Assembly: GCF_000003815.2 (NCBI RefSeq)
Contig: NC_049986.1
Span: 17,227,542 to 17,291,541, forward strand
DNA length: 64,000 nucleotides
Direction: 5' to 3'
From: Branchiostoma floridae
Taxonomy: Eukaryota > Chordata > Leptocardii > Amphioxiformes > Branchiostomatidae
In this document: piece after piece, positions 47,201 through 62,200 of the stretch
Layout of the letters: each line of letters begins with the position of its first letter
How positions within the stretch are numbered: position 1 is the stretch's first letter
The notes under the pieces: model-generated
Told to the model about the DNA's origin: nothing
What the model saw: only the letters and a program-made list of their open reading frames with translations
The model's database searches: none
Made by a program: the position numbers and the translations under genes

Positions 47201-50200
47201 ATCGTTGTATACCATGGTGACTAGCATCCTTCGTCTTTTGTGTGTTTGTTTGTTTGTTTGTTTTGTTGCCTTTTGTGTTCATTGGACCTATTTTGTGTGT
47301 ATCANNNNNNNNNNNNNNNNNNNNNNNNNNNNNNNNNNNNNNNNNNNNNNNNNNNNNNNNNNNNNNNNNNNNNNNNNNNNNNNNNNNNNNNNNNNNNNNN
47401 NNNNAGGAATGTTCTAGAAAACCTAGATGACAAGTCAACAGTTCCACCTTTCTTGGCTGGTGGCTACCACCAACAACACGTGTCATTGGTACACCATTCG
47501 AGGCAAAGCTCAATGGCTAATTTCTTTTAAAAGACATGATACACACAGCCTATATTAAGCATGTACTAGTATGTCATTCTTTTCTGTTTGCTTTTGAGAT
47601 ATTATATGTATAATCAAAATGCACAGGTTTTTTATAGATGGATTAGGGGATTTTCTGAATGTATTCGTCTACAAATGATGTAAAGAAGTCCACCTGTGTT
47701 ACAACATAACAATATGTCAAAACATACGCAACACGAAATGTTGATGCTACAGGTGTTATTGCCACTATGGTGTTTCATGACTGCCTCCTGGCCCTTTCAT
47801 TTTAACTCTAGTGGATAGAATCGGCCAAATTCAATACCACCAGTGCAATCACTACCGCCCAAAGAGCGGCGTCGACCTCGGTCTGTCTATACAGCTTACA
47901 CTGGCCTTGACTAGAAGAGTCTTATCTCATTTACAGAAAAACCTGCTCGTATATATTCAGCTCTAAAGTGAAGTTTGAAGTTATTCCCCTTGGCAAGTAT
48001 TAAAAGAAATGGTATACGCAGCCGGGTGTGAACCAGATTGTGTGATATAGTGGCAGAAGGAGGAAGTTTCGCTTATCTTTTTTACTGAAAATAAAGCCGA
48101 CAACCGTAAGAGCATATCGACCCGCACACCCGCGGTTGCGCACTTAAGAAGAAAACTTAACCGTAAGTTGAAGTATTCATTTCACTGATCTGTACACTGA
48201 ACATCTTGACAGCTGGCCATGTTGAGAGTTTCATAACATACCCACTGTATAAGCAAATTGAGCGCGCATTAAAGTTACTGCAGTCACACTTCATTCCACT
48301 AGGGCGGCAACCTCGCTGCGACCGAGTGATTTGACAGAACACTCGACAAATTTCATAGATTAAAAAGTTAAAGTTGCCTGTATACCTGTAACAGATGCTT
48401 AGGGTCGGCACTCATCTCCATTTCTACATTGCTGAAGCCACTATGTACAGCAGGGGGCTAGTCTGCTGGTAGTGATGTGTGTTTAACTCTTCCACTACTC
48501 TTCCACATTAGTTCTGAGAGCTAAGCAGAGAAAGCAGTGTGTATCATTTATAAAGTTCTTTGGTATGACTCGGCCGGGGATCGAACTCACGACATGCATG
48601 TACCGAATGCAAGGCGAACACTCTATCCACCCGGCCATGATTAAAACGTATCTTTTTTGTTTGGGGGTCATACTCCCAGATTTTGCATGATATTCCAATT
48701 ATGAAGTCATGGCTTAGATCAAATTTAGGTCTCAGCGCGATCGCCGTCATGAGAAACACATAATACGTTGTATGAGATTGATTAGCCACGTAACAGGTGG
48801 CCACTCTGGAACATACCACGCCTGGAGATGTTTTCATCACTCCGAAATCACCATGGTCACATCTTAGCCTTGCTTGCTTCACATGATGTATAGTATACAT
48901 CTATCCATGGTAACGTTAAATGGAGATTACAGAAGCCTCCCAGTGAAAAGCGTCCACCTACGCATTCGGAGGGAAATTACATTCCCTAATAAAGCACACC
49001 GAATGGACTGTGTGTGCTTCTGCGTCATGGATGAATCTGTTCTAGTGCAGCTAAATGAAGATGATCTTCCCACAGTAGTAGATATGGGAGTCATCTGAGG
49101 TCTTAGGATCCCTGTTTCCGCAGATATCGGGAAAAACTGTATCTAGATCGTGACTTAGAAGCATCAATCTAGTATGTAGGCACTTATAATTAACAACGCC
49201 CCTATCTCCACCAGTCTATTCTCATCAGAAGCCCCGGCGCTGACGGATGAACCACTCCAACTGCAGAAATAGCAGCGTGTTTATTTGTATTTCTCGATAA
49301 GAATTAGAATAATTACTGCGTGATTCCTACTCAATGAGCGGCCAGCTAAACCACATATAACAAAGTTCTGAGTTTTAGCCTTTCTATTGTTGGTAACACA
49401 ACATAAGAGAGATAGAGTGAACGTATTTGACTGACGTTGAGTGCATTTTTTAGCCGTTAAGAGATTCCTGCTGTTGTGACTGATTAGACATCGTGGTAAT
49501 TGGTCCATTCTGGCGGTTTTCCTGCTTTCAGCGCCCAGCGGGGCTTTTAATCCACAAGAGGGATGGCACTCTCCTCTGGTCTGTACTCCGAGCTAGTGAC
49601 TAATCACCCACTACTGGAGCCTAAAACATCCCCGCGGCACCGAATCATTAGGACTTCCTCTGTTTCCTGGTCCTCCCTGGATGCAGGTTGTACGCAGGAA
49701 GTTGTTACAAGGCTCTCAGAGGACGTTTCTTCTGTGGAATGTTTTAAATGGTGCTCCGATGCGAAGGTCCCCGACGGTGATTTCTGTGTGTACCATACTC
49801 TGCGTGTGCAGACATTTGTTCAACCTTCCTACCCTCTTAGATTCTATAATGTAGGCAACTTTTCTGGACGAACTTTTTAATTGGATGCTCGTATACGTTT
49901 GCGGGTTCCCAGAGGATGTCATCCATAGCATTAACATGGCCTAAGGTAGAGAGGCAGCAGCAACAGAGTAAGGGCAAGTCACTATATAATCTCTAAAACT
50001 ATGCTTCACTGCGGGTCTGATATTCGGACCCACTATTGCTCTTACCCTAAACTGTTACTGCGAACACAGATCAGGGCAGAACAAAATAATATATTAATAA
50101 AAAGATATAGAGATAGTGGAACTGGTAATATGCTGTTTCATCCTCCCATCAGTGCACCGACCCTGCTATCTCATATTGCAGGCAGCGTGATGTATGACAC

Positions 50201-53200
50201 AACATTTGGATCTTCAGTGGCCTGGAGCGCCGTCTTCAGCTAATGACGCACACGACGTGCAGTCTGCTTATTAGTGTCATCGTTAAAACAGCTTGATATT
50301 TGATTTGTCTTGCGTTCATCAATTTCAAAGCTCTCCTCATCCACAGAAAATATATCAAAGAATGTGCAGACTTTACAAATTCTTCCAGTGGTAGTGTAAG
50401 CCTATTCTCATACCATACTGCACACTCTTGAATTAGATAGATAAGCATTATGGAACTGTGAGATTCGAGTGAGATCCATGGTTCGAATCCTGCTATGGCA
50501 CCGATCTCGTGCCCTTGGGAAGGGCACTTTAAATGACTTTCCTCACTTCACTCAGGTTAAAATGAGTACATAGCTTCGGTTAGGGCCGTCTCTCGGATAA
50601 GAAGGTATTTGGGGAAGGTATTGTGCCACACTATATGCGCGTAAAAGAGAACCCACCACACCTTTTGAAAAAGAATAAGCTTATGGCCCGGTGTGCGATG
50701 GAGCAAATCCTTCTGTCTGGAGTTGGTGATTCACTTCAAATCACCCCGATGGAGGCCTGGCGAACCTCCGTATCGTATCAGCCACACGGTGATTTACATC
50801 ATTTGCCTGGACGGGAGACCTGCAGCTGGCTCAATGTATAATTGTTGCGCAATAAAGTTTTTATGAAATTGCTAGATCAGACAAAAAATTGTCAGTAACC
50901 AAATAATGTATGAACTCTTGTTACTTATGCTTTACAGTCTAATTTATGCAAATTAGTCAAGAAAATCGAGAAAATTCCACCACACATTTTCTATACTGAC
51001 CAGCCGTTGACTACGGTTTTATTTCCAGTTTAATTATTCTATTCCTCACGTGCGCGTGTTTCAGCAACCATTTCGCCTAGTAATCACCACTTTATGGGAC
51101 CGACCTTAAATCTAATGTACACAGAAATTCACGTTACCCATTCACTTCGCTTGATTGCTACTCAGCACCAGCCAACGGCTTCATCTGATATACGATGTCA
51201 TCAGGATTCTACGTGACGTTAACGTTACTATTTTCAGGGTTGCGTAACATATCTTGGTCCTTGAAACTGATAGCGACTCGTTAATCTCGGTTTCATCTGC
51301 GGTTTGATCCTTCTGCTCTAATCCTGGGCGGTAAGCTCAGCACCACTAGTTGAAAAGAGGGGCTAATCCAAAACTAATTAAATCTTCCGAATCGATGTGG
51401 TTGGTTCATGTTTTGCCACCCGCGAACGGTTGTAATGGTGTAGTACGACACGATCGTCAAAACCACGAAGGCGTTTCTGAAGATCCAGTAGTGCTCTAAG
51501 TGCATACTACTAATCCGATGGGCGGCAACCTCAACACCACTGGTCGAGAAGAGGGGCTAATCAAAAACTAATTGACTTACCGAATCGATGTGGTTGTCTC
51601 ATGTTTTGCCACGAACTGTTGTGTAATATGATCGTCAGAACCACGAAGGCGTTTCTAAAGATCTAGTAGTGCTCTAGGTGCATACTAGTAATCCAATGGG
51701 CGGCAACCTCAACACCACTGGTCAAGAAGAGGAGCTAATCAAAAACTAATTGATTCCCCAAATCTATGTTTTGCCACGAACTGTTGTGTAATATGATCGT
51801 CAGAACTACGAAGGCCCTTCTGAAGAGCTCTTAGTGCTCTACGTGCGTCTTTGTGATGAATACAAAGGTTTATTCACCACTTCAGGTCTGTCACATCAAC
51901 ATAGAACTGATTTTTCCTTTTTCGCATCATGCTGTGATTTTATTTATTGACGGTGAATGCAGTGACTGGCAAGAACATATGTTAGAATCCACTACTCTGC
52001 TAAGCTACCTTTCCTCTCGATATATATGCATCCTGGCTTGATGGTGATTTTCGGCCCTCGGGCATTGGATCTTGGAAGGGAAAGTAAACCTCCATGGCTG
52101 TGCAGTCTTACAGCAACGGAAAGAAAAATGCCAATACCTCCATGGGTGTGCAGTCTTACAACTGAAAGGACAATATCAATTCCTCCATGGATGTGCAGTC
52201 TTACAACGGAAAGAAAAATGCCAATTCCTCCATGGCTGTGCAGTCTTACAACGGAAAGAAAAGTGCCAATTCCTCCATGGGTGTGCATTCTTACAACGGA
52301 AAGAAAAATGCCAATTCCTCCATGGCTGTGCAGTCTTACAACAACGGAAAGAAAAATGCCAATACCTCCATGGCTGTGCAGTCTTACAACAACGGAAAGA
52401 AAAATTCCAATTCCTCCATGGATGTGCAGTCTTACAACGGAAAGAAAAGTGCCAATTCCTCCATGGGTGTGCATTCTTACAACGGAAAGAAAAATGCCAA
52501 TTCCTCCATGGCTGTGCAGTCTTACAACGGAAAGAAAAATGCCCATTCCTCCATGGACGTGCAGTCCAACAGGTGGAAGACGCCTGCTACATACATGATT
52601 TATGTTTTACCATCATTTTCAGATGAAAAACCTACCTAGGTTTGCACAAGTCCATATTTTGTAGCTCTAACATATCGTAGAGTTGTTCACCATATCAAGG
52701 TAAAGTAAGAAAAGTTGCTGTGCAATTTACCGCACCATGTCAGCATTGCATGTATCGCTCATATCATATCAGTCTTCGCATATTCATATCAAATCCATCT
52801 TCTATCACCCACCCTTGACACACCCAGTGAAACACATATCACGACGTCTCTTCCCTCGCAGCAGGTTTCCATTCCTAGAAACCTTCCAAACATCCCAGCA
52901 GTTCGATAAACCGGAGGCCCGCGAAACAGGTGCCACTTCGCGATACAGTTGTGTTCCATTAGTGAACCTTGCCGCAGTAACTGCCCATTACTCACGGAAC
53001 CAAACCGATGTGTTTCATTTATCTAGCGTAGACATGCGCCAGATTTGGACTGGGACAAGCTGAAAGAGAAAAGCTGAGAGACGGCTGTACTTTTGTCTTG
53101 CTATGTACTTTTCTGGACACAGATTACGGACAGACAATATGCAAGAACTGAGCAGACACGGCAAAATGACTTTCCATTTGTATGGAATACATCCGTGGCA

Positions 53201-56200
53201 CAAAATTTCGAAACGTTTCATTACTATTAGGTAACATCAATTTATAGAGTTATGATGATCTTTTCTATCTCTGCCATCAAGTACACATTCAAATTTTGAG
53301 CACGAACGCAACATTCCAGTTTACATGTGATATGAGATATAAATATGTTTTGTCTGTTGGCCCTGCGACATTTTGGAGTCATACGAAAAGCCAGCGAGTT
53401 GCTACCTGCCATATATCTATTTGAATAGTGACCCTTTCATAGGCTTAGTCTAATCCAAATAAGGCTGTGATATCCATTACAAGGCAGTGATATTGCCTGA
53501 CGCCACTGGAAGCTCAGCATTCCTTATCTTGTCTTAGTAGGAGCTATTTTGGGCCTGTCAGAGGGAGATGAGAACAGGTCAAGAGCAATCCTGCCTCATC
53601 CTGATCAAATTTGGGTAGTAACAAGTAGTGTGCTGTACGGAATAGACAGTAGTAGATGTCTGGTACGTACTGGGGGAACGAAGACGACCTTCAGACTTGG
53701 TGGAATGACGAATGGGGTATTGGGAAAACATATGCTAACGTTTCACATGAGTGCACATAAAATTATCATTTGTTGACAGAAATAAGACATGAACAGGAAC
53801 AATACTGACGAGATAAACAGATAACAGACTGCTGACATTGCAAACTCTTTGCACCACCAACTGTAAGTATAATATCGACGGCGATCCTATACCAACATCT
53901 TTATGTCTGTTTATTCTGATGTGTAAATATATAGCTATTCAAACTGTTTGTCCCTCCTATTTGAAAACTACCATCCGTTGACGGTAGTTTGCGATTAATC
54001 ATTTGTATGTATCTGTCTCATGCCTGGCTGGCAATCCATCGTGGCATCCTTATCCTTGACACTCTTTCTACCCCCCAAGACGATTTTACATGAAATCATG
54101 AAGGATCGATAGCTTTAAAGGCGCTTAGGGGGAACTTTGGAGAAGTGGTGAGGGGAATCTTGTTGTTGTGGCACCAAAGGGTCAGCTTTCACTCTGGTTT
54201 TCAGATCTTGCCGTGTGCACTGAGTGACCCTCAAAGCGTGATCCACAAGATTTTCCAGAAAAGTACCTAGTACTTTGTTGTTATCATTTCTCATTACTTC
54301 CCCCCAGTGACTTGAACGTCCTTCATTTTAGCTAACCGACATCTGTGATGGATTGCTTATGTACGCCGGCAAAACTTAGAGCGACTCCATCTACTCTGCG
54401 GATCGGAGAGAGCCAGCCAGTGACTGTGAAGGATTACATAGCCTTTCTGTGACACGCATGGATAGTTACTTTAGATGCCCAAAGCTTCTGGTGTTGAAAG
54501 CCTTACAAAGTCGTCTCAGCAGGATTTTGAAAGATGATTTTTTTTTTATATCAAAAGTTTTTCTTCTACTGTTTATTTCCCAAACTCTCCCGGTCTTTCC
54601 CTTTCTTTCAGAATATTGGGAATTCCTCCTTTCTCTCTTTTTCATTTTCTCTCTATTTCAAAGAAGACTTTTGGCAATCATTGATTGAACAATGTCCTAC
54701 AAATGATTATAGTCGTGTAGTAGTAGTAGAGTTAGACATCGACCAACACAACGCCACTCCCGACAGTGGGGTTATAGCAAGGCGTTATTTTGTACCAGAC
54801 GTGCAATTTTGCTGTAGCTATCTGTCTATAGCTATGTATATTGCTAAAATGGGCATTTGCTTATGCCGAAAGTGCATATATTGATTTTAATTTATAGTGT
54901 AAGATGTTGATCATATAACGATTTACATCCTTTATTGTTTTCTTGCTATGTCATAATTTCATCGGTAGCATGATCAGTTTGGAAGAATCGTAGTATGCCT
55001 TAAAATAAAGAAATTATTTGTTCCCTTTTCTTTGCCTCAACAAATCTAGCTAGCTTTGAACACCCAGAGCTATGTACTGATTGGACCTGAGTCGAGTTTA
55101 GAGTGCGTTTCCAATGGTATAATGTTTGGTTCCCTACGGAGTTGAACGCAAAACATGAAGATTTTCATTCGCAATATTCCTATCCACAAGACCACTTTGC
55201 CACCTTAGAGCAACTTGCCAAATTCATTCCAAACAACACCATGTTCCAATCAACGATCATGTTGGTTACCTGGGAAGCAATGTTTTTTTTTCTTTTCTTC
55301 TAAGCTTCTAGCTATCTTCCAGTGGTTTTACAAATTACATGTACCTAACCCAGTAGAATACGAAAATACTTTCAAGCAGTTACCTGTATTTTACGTTTCT
55401 TATAATAATGATCGTTCAAGCGACATGATCCATTTAATGAGTAGTTAGAGGCAAACGTTTTCGTTACTGCACAATCTTCTAACTCCGTTGGTCATCGATT
55501 CACAACGTAATGGCAGCACTGGGAGGTGCCACTTGATAAATTTCTACCCTGATACCACTTATTGCGAACGTACTTTACTGTACTCTATGTGAGAACGATT
55601 TTATGTCCCTCCTGTCGTGAAGAAACTTGTTTTCCTCTCTCACCAACCTTTCATTATAAAAGCGTCTACTCACAGCCCAGTTTATGACTGCGATGAAAGA
55701 CTTAATGCACCTATGGGAAAAGTAGGGATTGACATATGGGCTAACTGTGGGTCAGCTGCAGGGAATTATTGGGCAGGGCTGCGTTTTTCGTGATTTGTGA
55801 GACTGCTGATGCTCGCTTCATGAACCTCCTGCGTCACTGCCTTCCGTTTATAGGTACTCAGCGGTTCGAAGCAGTTACACTGGGGGTCACGGAGTCGTTT
55901 TGTTCTCCTAAGGGGAGGTCTAGATTTATTTGTTATATCAATGGGCTACATTTGGAATTTATGGTTTGACACAAGCTATTACATAATGTACTTGCTTTAA
56001 ACGTTCAATTGTCACCCCCCCCCCCCCAAGAGGAAACGATTCAACACATCTATATAATATACTACATACACATGTATAATGTAGTATAATGTATGCCATG
56101 TCAAGCTACTAAGTACATTTACATTGCTATATTCCTTTTTATTTTTCTATCATTTTTATTGGTTGCTCGGCAGGCTGTTCATACTTCAGAAACATCAGTG

Positions 56201-59200
56201 GTTCCCCAAAGTTTATAAACAGTAAAATTTAGCAACTCATATATGTTTATGTTATTGCAGTGCAATCCAGGAATCGGCACGAACGTGATGTACCGCCTGA
56301 TCTACCACCCACCTCCCAAACTCATGTTACTGACCGGCTGCAGCAGCGTGTCCACACACATCGCCGAGGCAGCCTACATGTGGAACCTCATGGTGGTGAG
56401 TACCCCCCGCTCTTAAAGTTGTATCTCACTGCACCTGGATCACCGGTGTGGCATTGCGAGGTTCGAAAGATTACTCAACTTCAGAGATTTAAAGAAAAAC
56501 GAATTTTCTTACGTTTTGTGTATTTTGTTGTCTTCTTATTCATACTTTTACGTATTACGCAATATCTTAATTGATAATAGGTGTTGATGCACTTGAAGAT
56601 GTGGAAGCCGTGAGCAACATTCGACTCATTGAAGATGTATATCTTCTAATGTCCATGTATCGTCAGTTTTGTTAACTACATAACCCTAGCCAATATCTAA
56701 CCCTAACCCTGTATCCGCTCGGATGCTCCCCAACCCCATACAGTTACAGCAAACTTTACTCAGTGCTCCGGTCGCAGGTGCATGTGATGGTAACTCTAAT
56801 ATTATCATCGATTAAACGGTCGTCACCCGCAGTTGAAGCAAAACTAAGCCATCCAACTTCCACGCTGCCGTTTTTCGAAAGGCTTATAATGTTGATTTGT
56901 CGTCACATTGGCCACTTTATCACCGCCCGTTCTATCGCCCGAAACACTATTAGTATGGACGGCAGCAAAATTCCTAAATGAGAATAATAAATAATTTGTT
57001 GGAGGGGTGCAGAGCTTGATCCTAAGAAGTAATTGGTTCTAACAGCTAAAGAGCTACTAGCTTTCCTACATAACTATACATGAAGTAAACAGATTAAATG
57101 TACTGTAAAATGACCAAGGATTTACCTTCTCGATACTCTTTGAAAGGCCGCAATGTAGATCTATAACTCTTAGAACCAAGTGATTATAAAGGCGCCATTT
57201 TCGTTAAAAGTGAAACCAGGACCTTAATGATATCTTGCCTGGTGGTCGAAAGATCATTTCGCACATACGTAATGATCATTAATATGATCACTTCTCGACG
57301 GTGATGTTTTTTGGGGGCCAACATTAGCGTGTTTAGTATTGGTTGTCTTGTTATCGTGCCAGTCACACAACATCTGACCTCGACCTTTATGATTCTCCCC
57401 TTCCAAGCTCGCGTATGGATCCAGCTCACCGGCCCTCTCAGATCGAAAGCGGTTCCGGACATTCTTCCGGACCCATCCGTCCGCCGTGCTCCACAACCAG
57501 GCCCGGATCCGGATGTTTCAGTACTACCAGTGGAGCAAGATCTCCATCATACAGGAGACACAGGAGGTCTTCACGTCGGTGGGTCTCATTCGTCTGTTTG
57601 TAGTCACATGACTATGACGCGATTTAGCACCTGCCGTGTTGGTCGGTTGCATTATCGGGAGGTGTTTCTACGGATATGTGATAAATGACACAGATATCAT
57701 ATAAACCTTGATTGTGTATATTTACGTGATGTGTGAAGAAGAAAAAATCAAGCTTCTCAAGGATGGAGAAAGCTATTGGTCTTCTGGTATGCAACAACGG
57801 TCAAATAGTTATACTAAGGGATAGATTTCATTTCAATTTTATTTATTTAGCCAGGTATACACTCTCAGATGAGATCAGAGTAGTCACCACAGCTATTGGA
57901 ATTAAAACATCCTTTAAAACATCCACCCGTATTGGAGGGTGAACGGTGTATGCACAGTTTTTACTTATATATTGGGTAATAATGACCTAGACATGACTGA
58001 TTTGCATCTGCATACTTAGAGATTGTTAGAGGAGAAATGTTTCATTTTTAATTGCTGCCCTCGTCATCTCAGGTCTATTCGATACACCAAGCCACGAACT
58101 GATCCGAAGGTGTATAGAACAGTTTTTTTAGTTCGAATTGCTCCGCGGTCCTTAGCAACACCTTTCTTAAGAAACACTTGTCGCGTGACAGGTGGATGAA
58201 CTTCCATCCGAGTTTTACAGCTGCTTTAGACCTGATTCGCAGCCCTTTCATAAAGATGCGATGTATGAGCCAGAGAAGGATACCATGTAATATCGACATG
58301 ATCCATTTTTGCGGGGTTTTCATGACTATCAAATCTAGTTTCATGATCACATCCATAGCACGGTGAAAATAGCAAATTTCGGTGCCTTACTGAGCAAATT
58401 TTTCATCGAACTTTGATTTCGGGGCATTTGCTTTTCGCTCTCGATTCCGTCTTCAATGACTAGTGAGCTGGCTTTGTATAGCGTTCTGTCTGTGCTCTAG
58501 CGGTGCACTGTTCCATCAATGACATATCTAAAACCGCTTGTGTGAAGATATGAGGCTCCACTCCTCTCTGTAGTTCAAGATTCATCGTATCAATTTTCCA
58601 GCCAATTTAGCTCTGCGCCTTCAATTGCTTGTTTCAATTTCTTGCCTCAGTGACTCATACCGAGGAGTAACCTTTATCAACTGCCATCAGTACCAATAAA
58701 AGAAACATTGAACATTTGATTCCTAAGGGATCTAAGATGAAAAAAGTTGGGGTTTTTTTCATTGTGTTGAAATTCATAAGGTTAGCCTCAGTATCATCAA
58801 TGGGATTTTTTTTCTTTGTTCATAGCTGCAAATGTTTTATTACCTCCTGGCAATAATTTCTCCATGCTTACTGATTACTCTTTTATAAGATGGAGTAAGA
58901 AAAACATTCAATAAAGCATACTGAGATATATTTTTGTGGTCACACAATTGTACAGGAATAGATGAACATGTGAATATTTTCAATTATATTGCCAGTGCAG
59001 CTGTGAACGGATGCTTATAACCTTTCCCATTGATTCTCAGCTTCCTGTGTGATCGTATGCAGATTGCAAAATCACGTATTTGCCGACTACAAATAAGTTT
59101 TCCCCACTACAGAGCTGGTAACAATCAGCATCGTTTATCAAAATACAGCTCTAGCCCACAGCATCATAACGCCAGTCAATTTCAACACGTTACTGGCGCT

Positions 59201-62200
59201 CGCTAATAGCTTTGGGCTCTGAGCAACGGATTTTTCCACATCAGCGGATTGTTCCTTTCCGGTTGTGATATGAAATCAACTGAATACAATTCATAATTAT
59301 GTCTCCACCGCCGGCCGAGTTGATGTTTTTCAAACGTCTGATCTTTTCAAACGTCTCCACCGACGCGTATAGAAGTCGGAGCCAGTCACATCATGGGGTG
59401 TTATTTATCAACAGCTGAAGTGTAGCCGCTGGCAAGCCGAGTATGCAAACGGCTTCAGGAGGATCCGTTATTAATCATTTTACTGGTAAACCCCAAAATT
59501 TAACTTGTGGTGCAAACATCTGCACCTCTAAATCTCTAATTTAAAAGCTATGAGTAACTGCGATGAATCTTCCTCCTTTAGATAGAACATTCCCGACAAA
59601 ACTGGTTTAAGCTATCTTTAAGTAATTTATTCCGTCTGAAACTATTTTATTCTAACGTTATCTGGTCAGAAAACAGGCATCAAAACCCACTTCACATGCA
59701 ATGCGATGAGATCAAGACCAGGTGACAGCCGACAGAACCATGCAACCCCAAGGGGTGTTGGAGACAGAAGATTAATTCTCCTGAAAATAGCTTTGAGCCG
59801 TGTAATGTATCATGATGCCTACCTCGTCTGACGGTGACAGTTGGTGACTGCTTTATATTCAGTCGTTGCATTTGCAATTACTGTATTACAACGACACAAA
59901 ACGTCATGCAGTCAAACAACTACCATACGTGCGTCTATAGATCGCTTACTAATAGTCTAACAACATTCTTCAAATTCCCTCTACATGTAGACATGTTGTG
60001 AGTGATAAATCACTGTCACTCATCTTACATTTTAAGGTACAAACATCCGAAGCAATCATACTGTGCAGTTGTGCTTAGAATATTAGACACGCCGGTGGCT
60101 AAAACATCATTGCTCACAAAGAATGTGATGAAGACTGAACGAAAACGGATGGTCCGTGATGCGTCGGTGTGGGATTCCATCCATTCGTGTTTCAAGAGAT
60201 TTTAAAATCCATATCTCATGCTCTGTTTGGAAGCCAATGGGATTGCTGGCGTTTATTAATTACGTTTTATGATGAAACTTTCATTTCAATGTTAGTTGTT
60301 ATATGAACGTTATGAACAAACCATTCAAGACACATCGTACGTTGCATGGATACTGTTATGCTGATGTTTGCAATTGAACAATACTATGAAAATAGATTTG
60401 TAGCATCCAATCAGCTGCACCAGACGTTCTTTATTTATTGCCATGTCAACTTATGATTCATCTTTTTATCCAGACCATAGAGGATCTGGAGAAAAGAGCT
60501 AAAGAGGCCAACATCACCATAGCTACCAGGCAGAGTTTCCTTTCAGATCCGACCAATGCCGTTCGTAGCCTCAAGGTACGTCATTCTGCCTATTGGTTAG
60601 GCCGTCAATCACGTACAAGCAGGGGGTTCAGCTAGCCGGGAGCTTCAGTCCTTACTTCTTGGGATTGTTATTTAGAGCGTTCTTTCGTACCCAATACAGT
60701 AAATCAGTTTACAGTTACAGCTCATAAAACTCTGATTCTTGAAAAAGACAATAAAGTCGAAACCGGTAGAATACCGTCGTCTCTGAGCTGTCATTTTCCC
60801 AAGCTACGAATGAGCTCGTAAAACTCTTGTAATGGTTAGAAGGGACCACCCAGCCTTTGTGGGAAAGCATGTGTTTGCAAGGTGTTGCTGGCAGATTCTG
60901 CTACTGTTCAAACTTGTGTGATTAAAAGTCTCACGTGTAGTGCACAATTGAACACGTATCATACCCGCTTCACTATAAGTCCCACAAGAGGCCCACTTGA
61001 ATTCAGTTGTAATTATACTTATAGAGGTAGTTTTGAGACGGCTAGAAGTGTTTCATAAATCTTCACTGGTAGTGAATGTTTCCCAAACACGTGGTACTCA
61101 TGGCACGGATCGTTTGTCTTGCAGCGCCAGGATGCCAGGATCATCGTCGGTGTTTTCTACGAGGACATGGCGCTCAAAGTTTTCTGTCAGGTGAGCCGAA
61201 GGACAGACATTCTGAAACATTCTGAAACTTCTTATTACGATGCTTTTCTTTGTCTATAAAGAACCACCTCGCTTTTTGTTTCAGTACTGTCACATTATTC
61301 GCTTGTTATTCTCTATAAAGGGCACAAGAGCGGTAAATATCTTTTTAGATGAAAACAGCTTTATGATAACTGCTATCTTAGTGTCTGCCCACACTATTGC
61401 CAGTAAAGCGTTATCTACGGTCTATTTCGATTCATGCGTAATGGTACGCCATTCACAATCCACAAGGGGTGAGATGTTCTGAATGCTGCGTGTGAGCCTT
61501 TTACATTTCGACCATTAAAATGTCACCGATCATCAGAGGATGTTCGTGTTCGACCTGACTTCCCGAGATAAGACGAGAACTTATGGCTTTATGTCCGTCT
61601 TGGGATCCATTTTCCAACAAATGGTACCGGAAAGGATCCATTTCTGCAGACTAGCCCTTTGGACAAGATAACGTTTATAGCGACCTACATATAGTTCCAT
61701 TTGCTCTATGATATCTCAGAGCACTATAGCTAGTGAAGGCAACAATCCAGAGTCAGAGGTTCAAACCTATCAGTGTCACTCCTGTCACGCCTTTTTATTC
61801 AAAAATAAGGCCATGTTGATTTGATTATATGGATGACATCCGCGCGCGCATTAATTTTCGGCCGTTTCCAAAAATGGAAAAAAAAACGTTTTCAACCATA
61901 CTGCAAATCATACAAAGCAGCTTTAAAATAAGCAAATATATGCCGTGGATTGCAAAAACAAATATCGGTCAAAAGATATTCCAAGGTCAAGGAAGATGTG
62001 AAAGAACAAAAATTGTTGTTCGGTATGCTGTATTCTGTGTGTTCAGTTATCTGTTCAACCTTCCACTTAGATTTCATGATGAAGGCAACTTTTTCTATCA
62101 AACGTTTTTTATCCGCACACTCGCATCAGTTTTGGGGGTTCCCAAAGGATGTCATCCATCAAATCAACATCGCCTAAAGAGTCTTTGGGTTGATGGATGC

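Noticed and set aside
52090-52575. CRISPR-like array
   Set aside because: The units are contiguous with no unique spacers, and the surroundings are eukaryotic intron.
56690-56715. Telomere-like CCCTAA repeats
   Set aside because: Only two to three irregular units in the middle of an intron; too short to mean anything.
57184-57688. Other-frame open readings over 57.2-57.7 kb
   Set aside because: They overlap GABBR1 exon 3, whose frame matches the receptor and has proper splice sites at 57408 and 57578.
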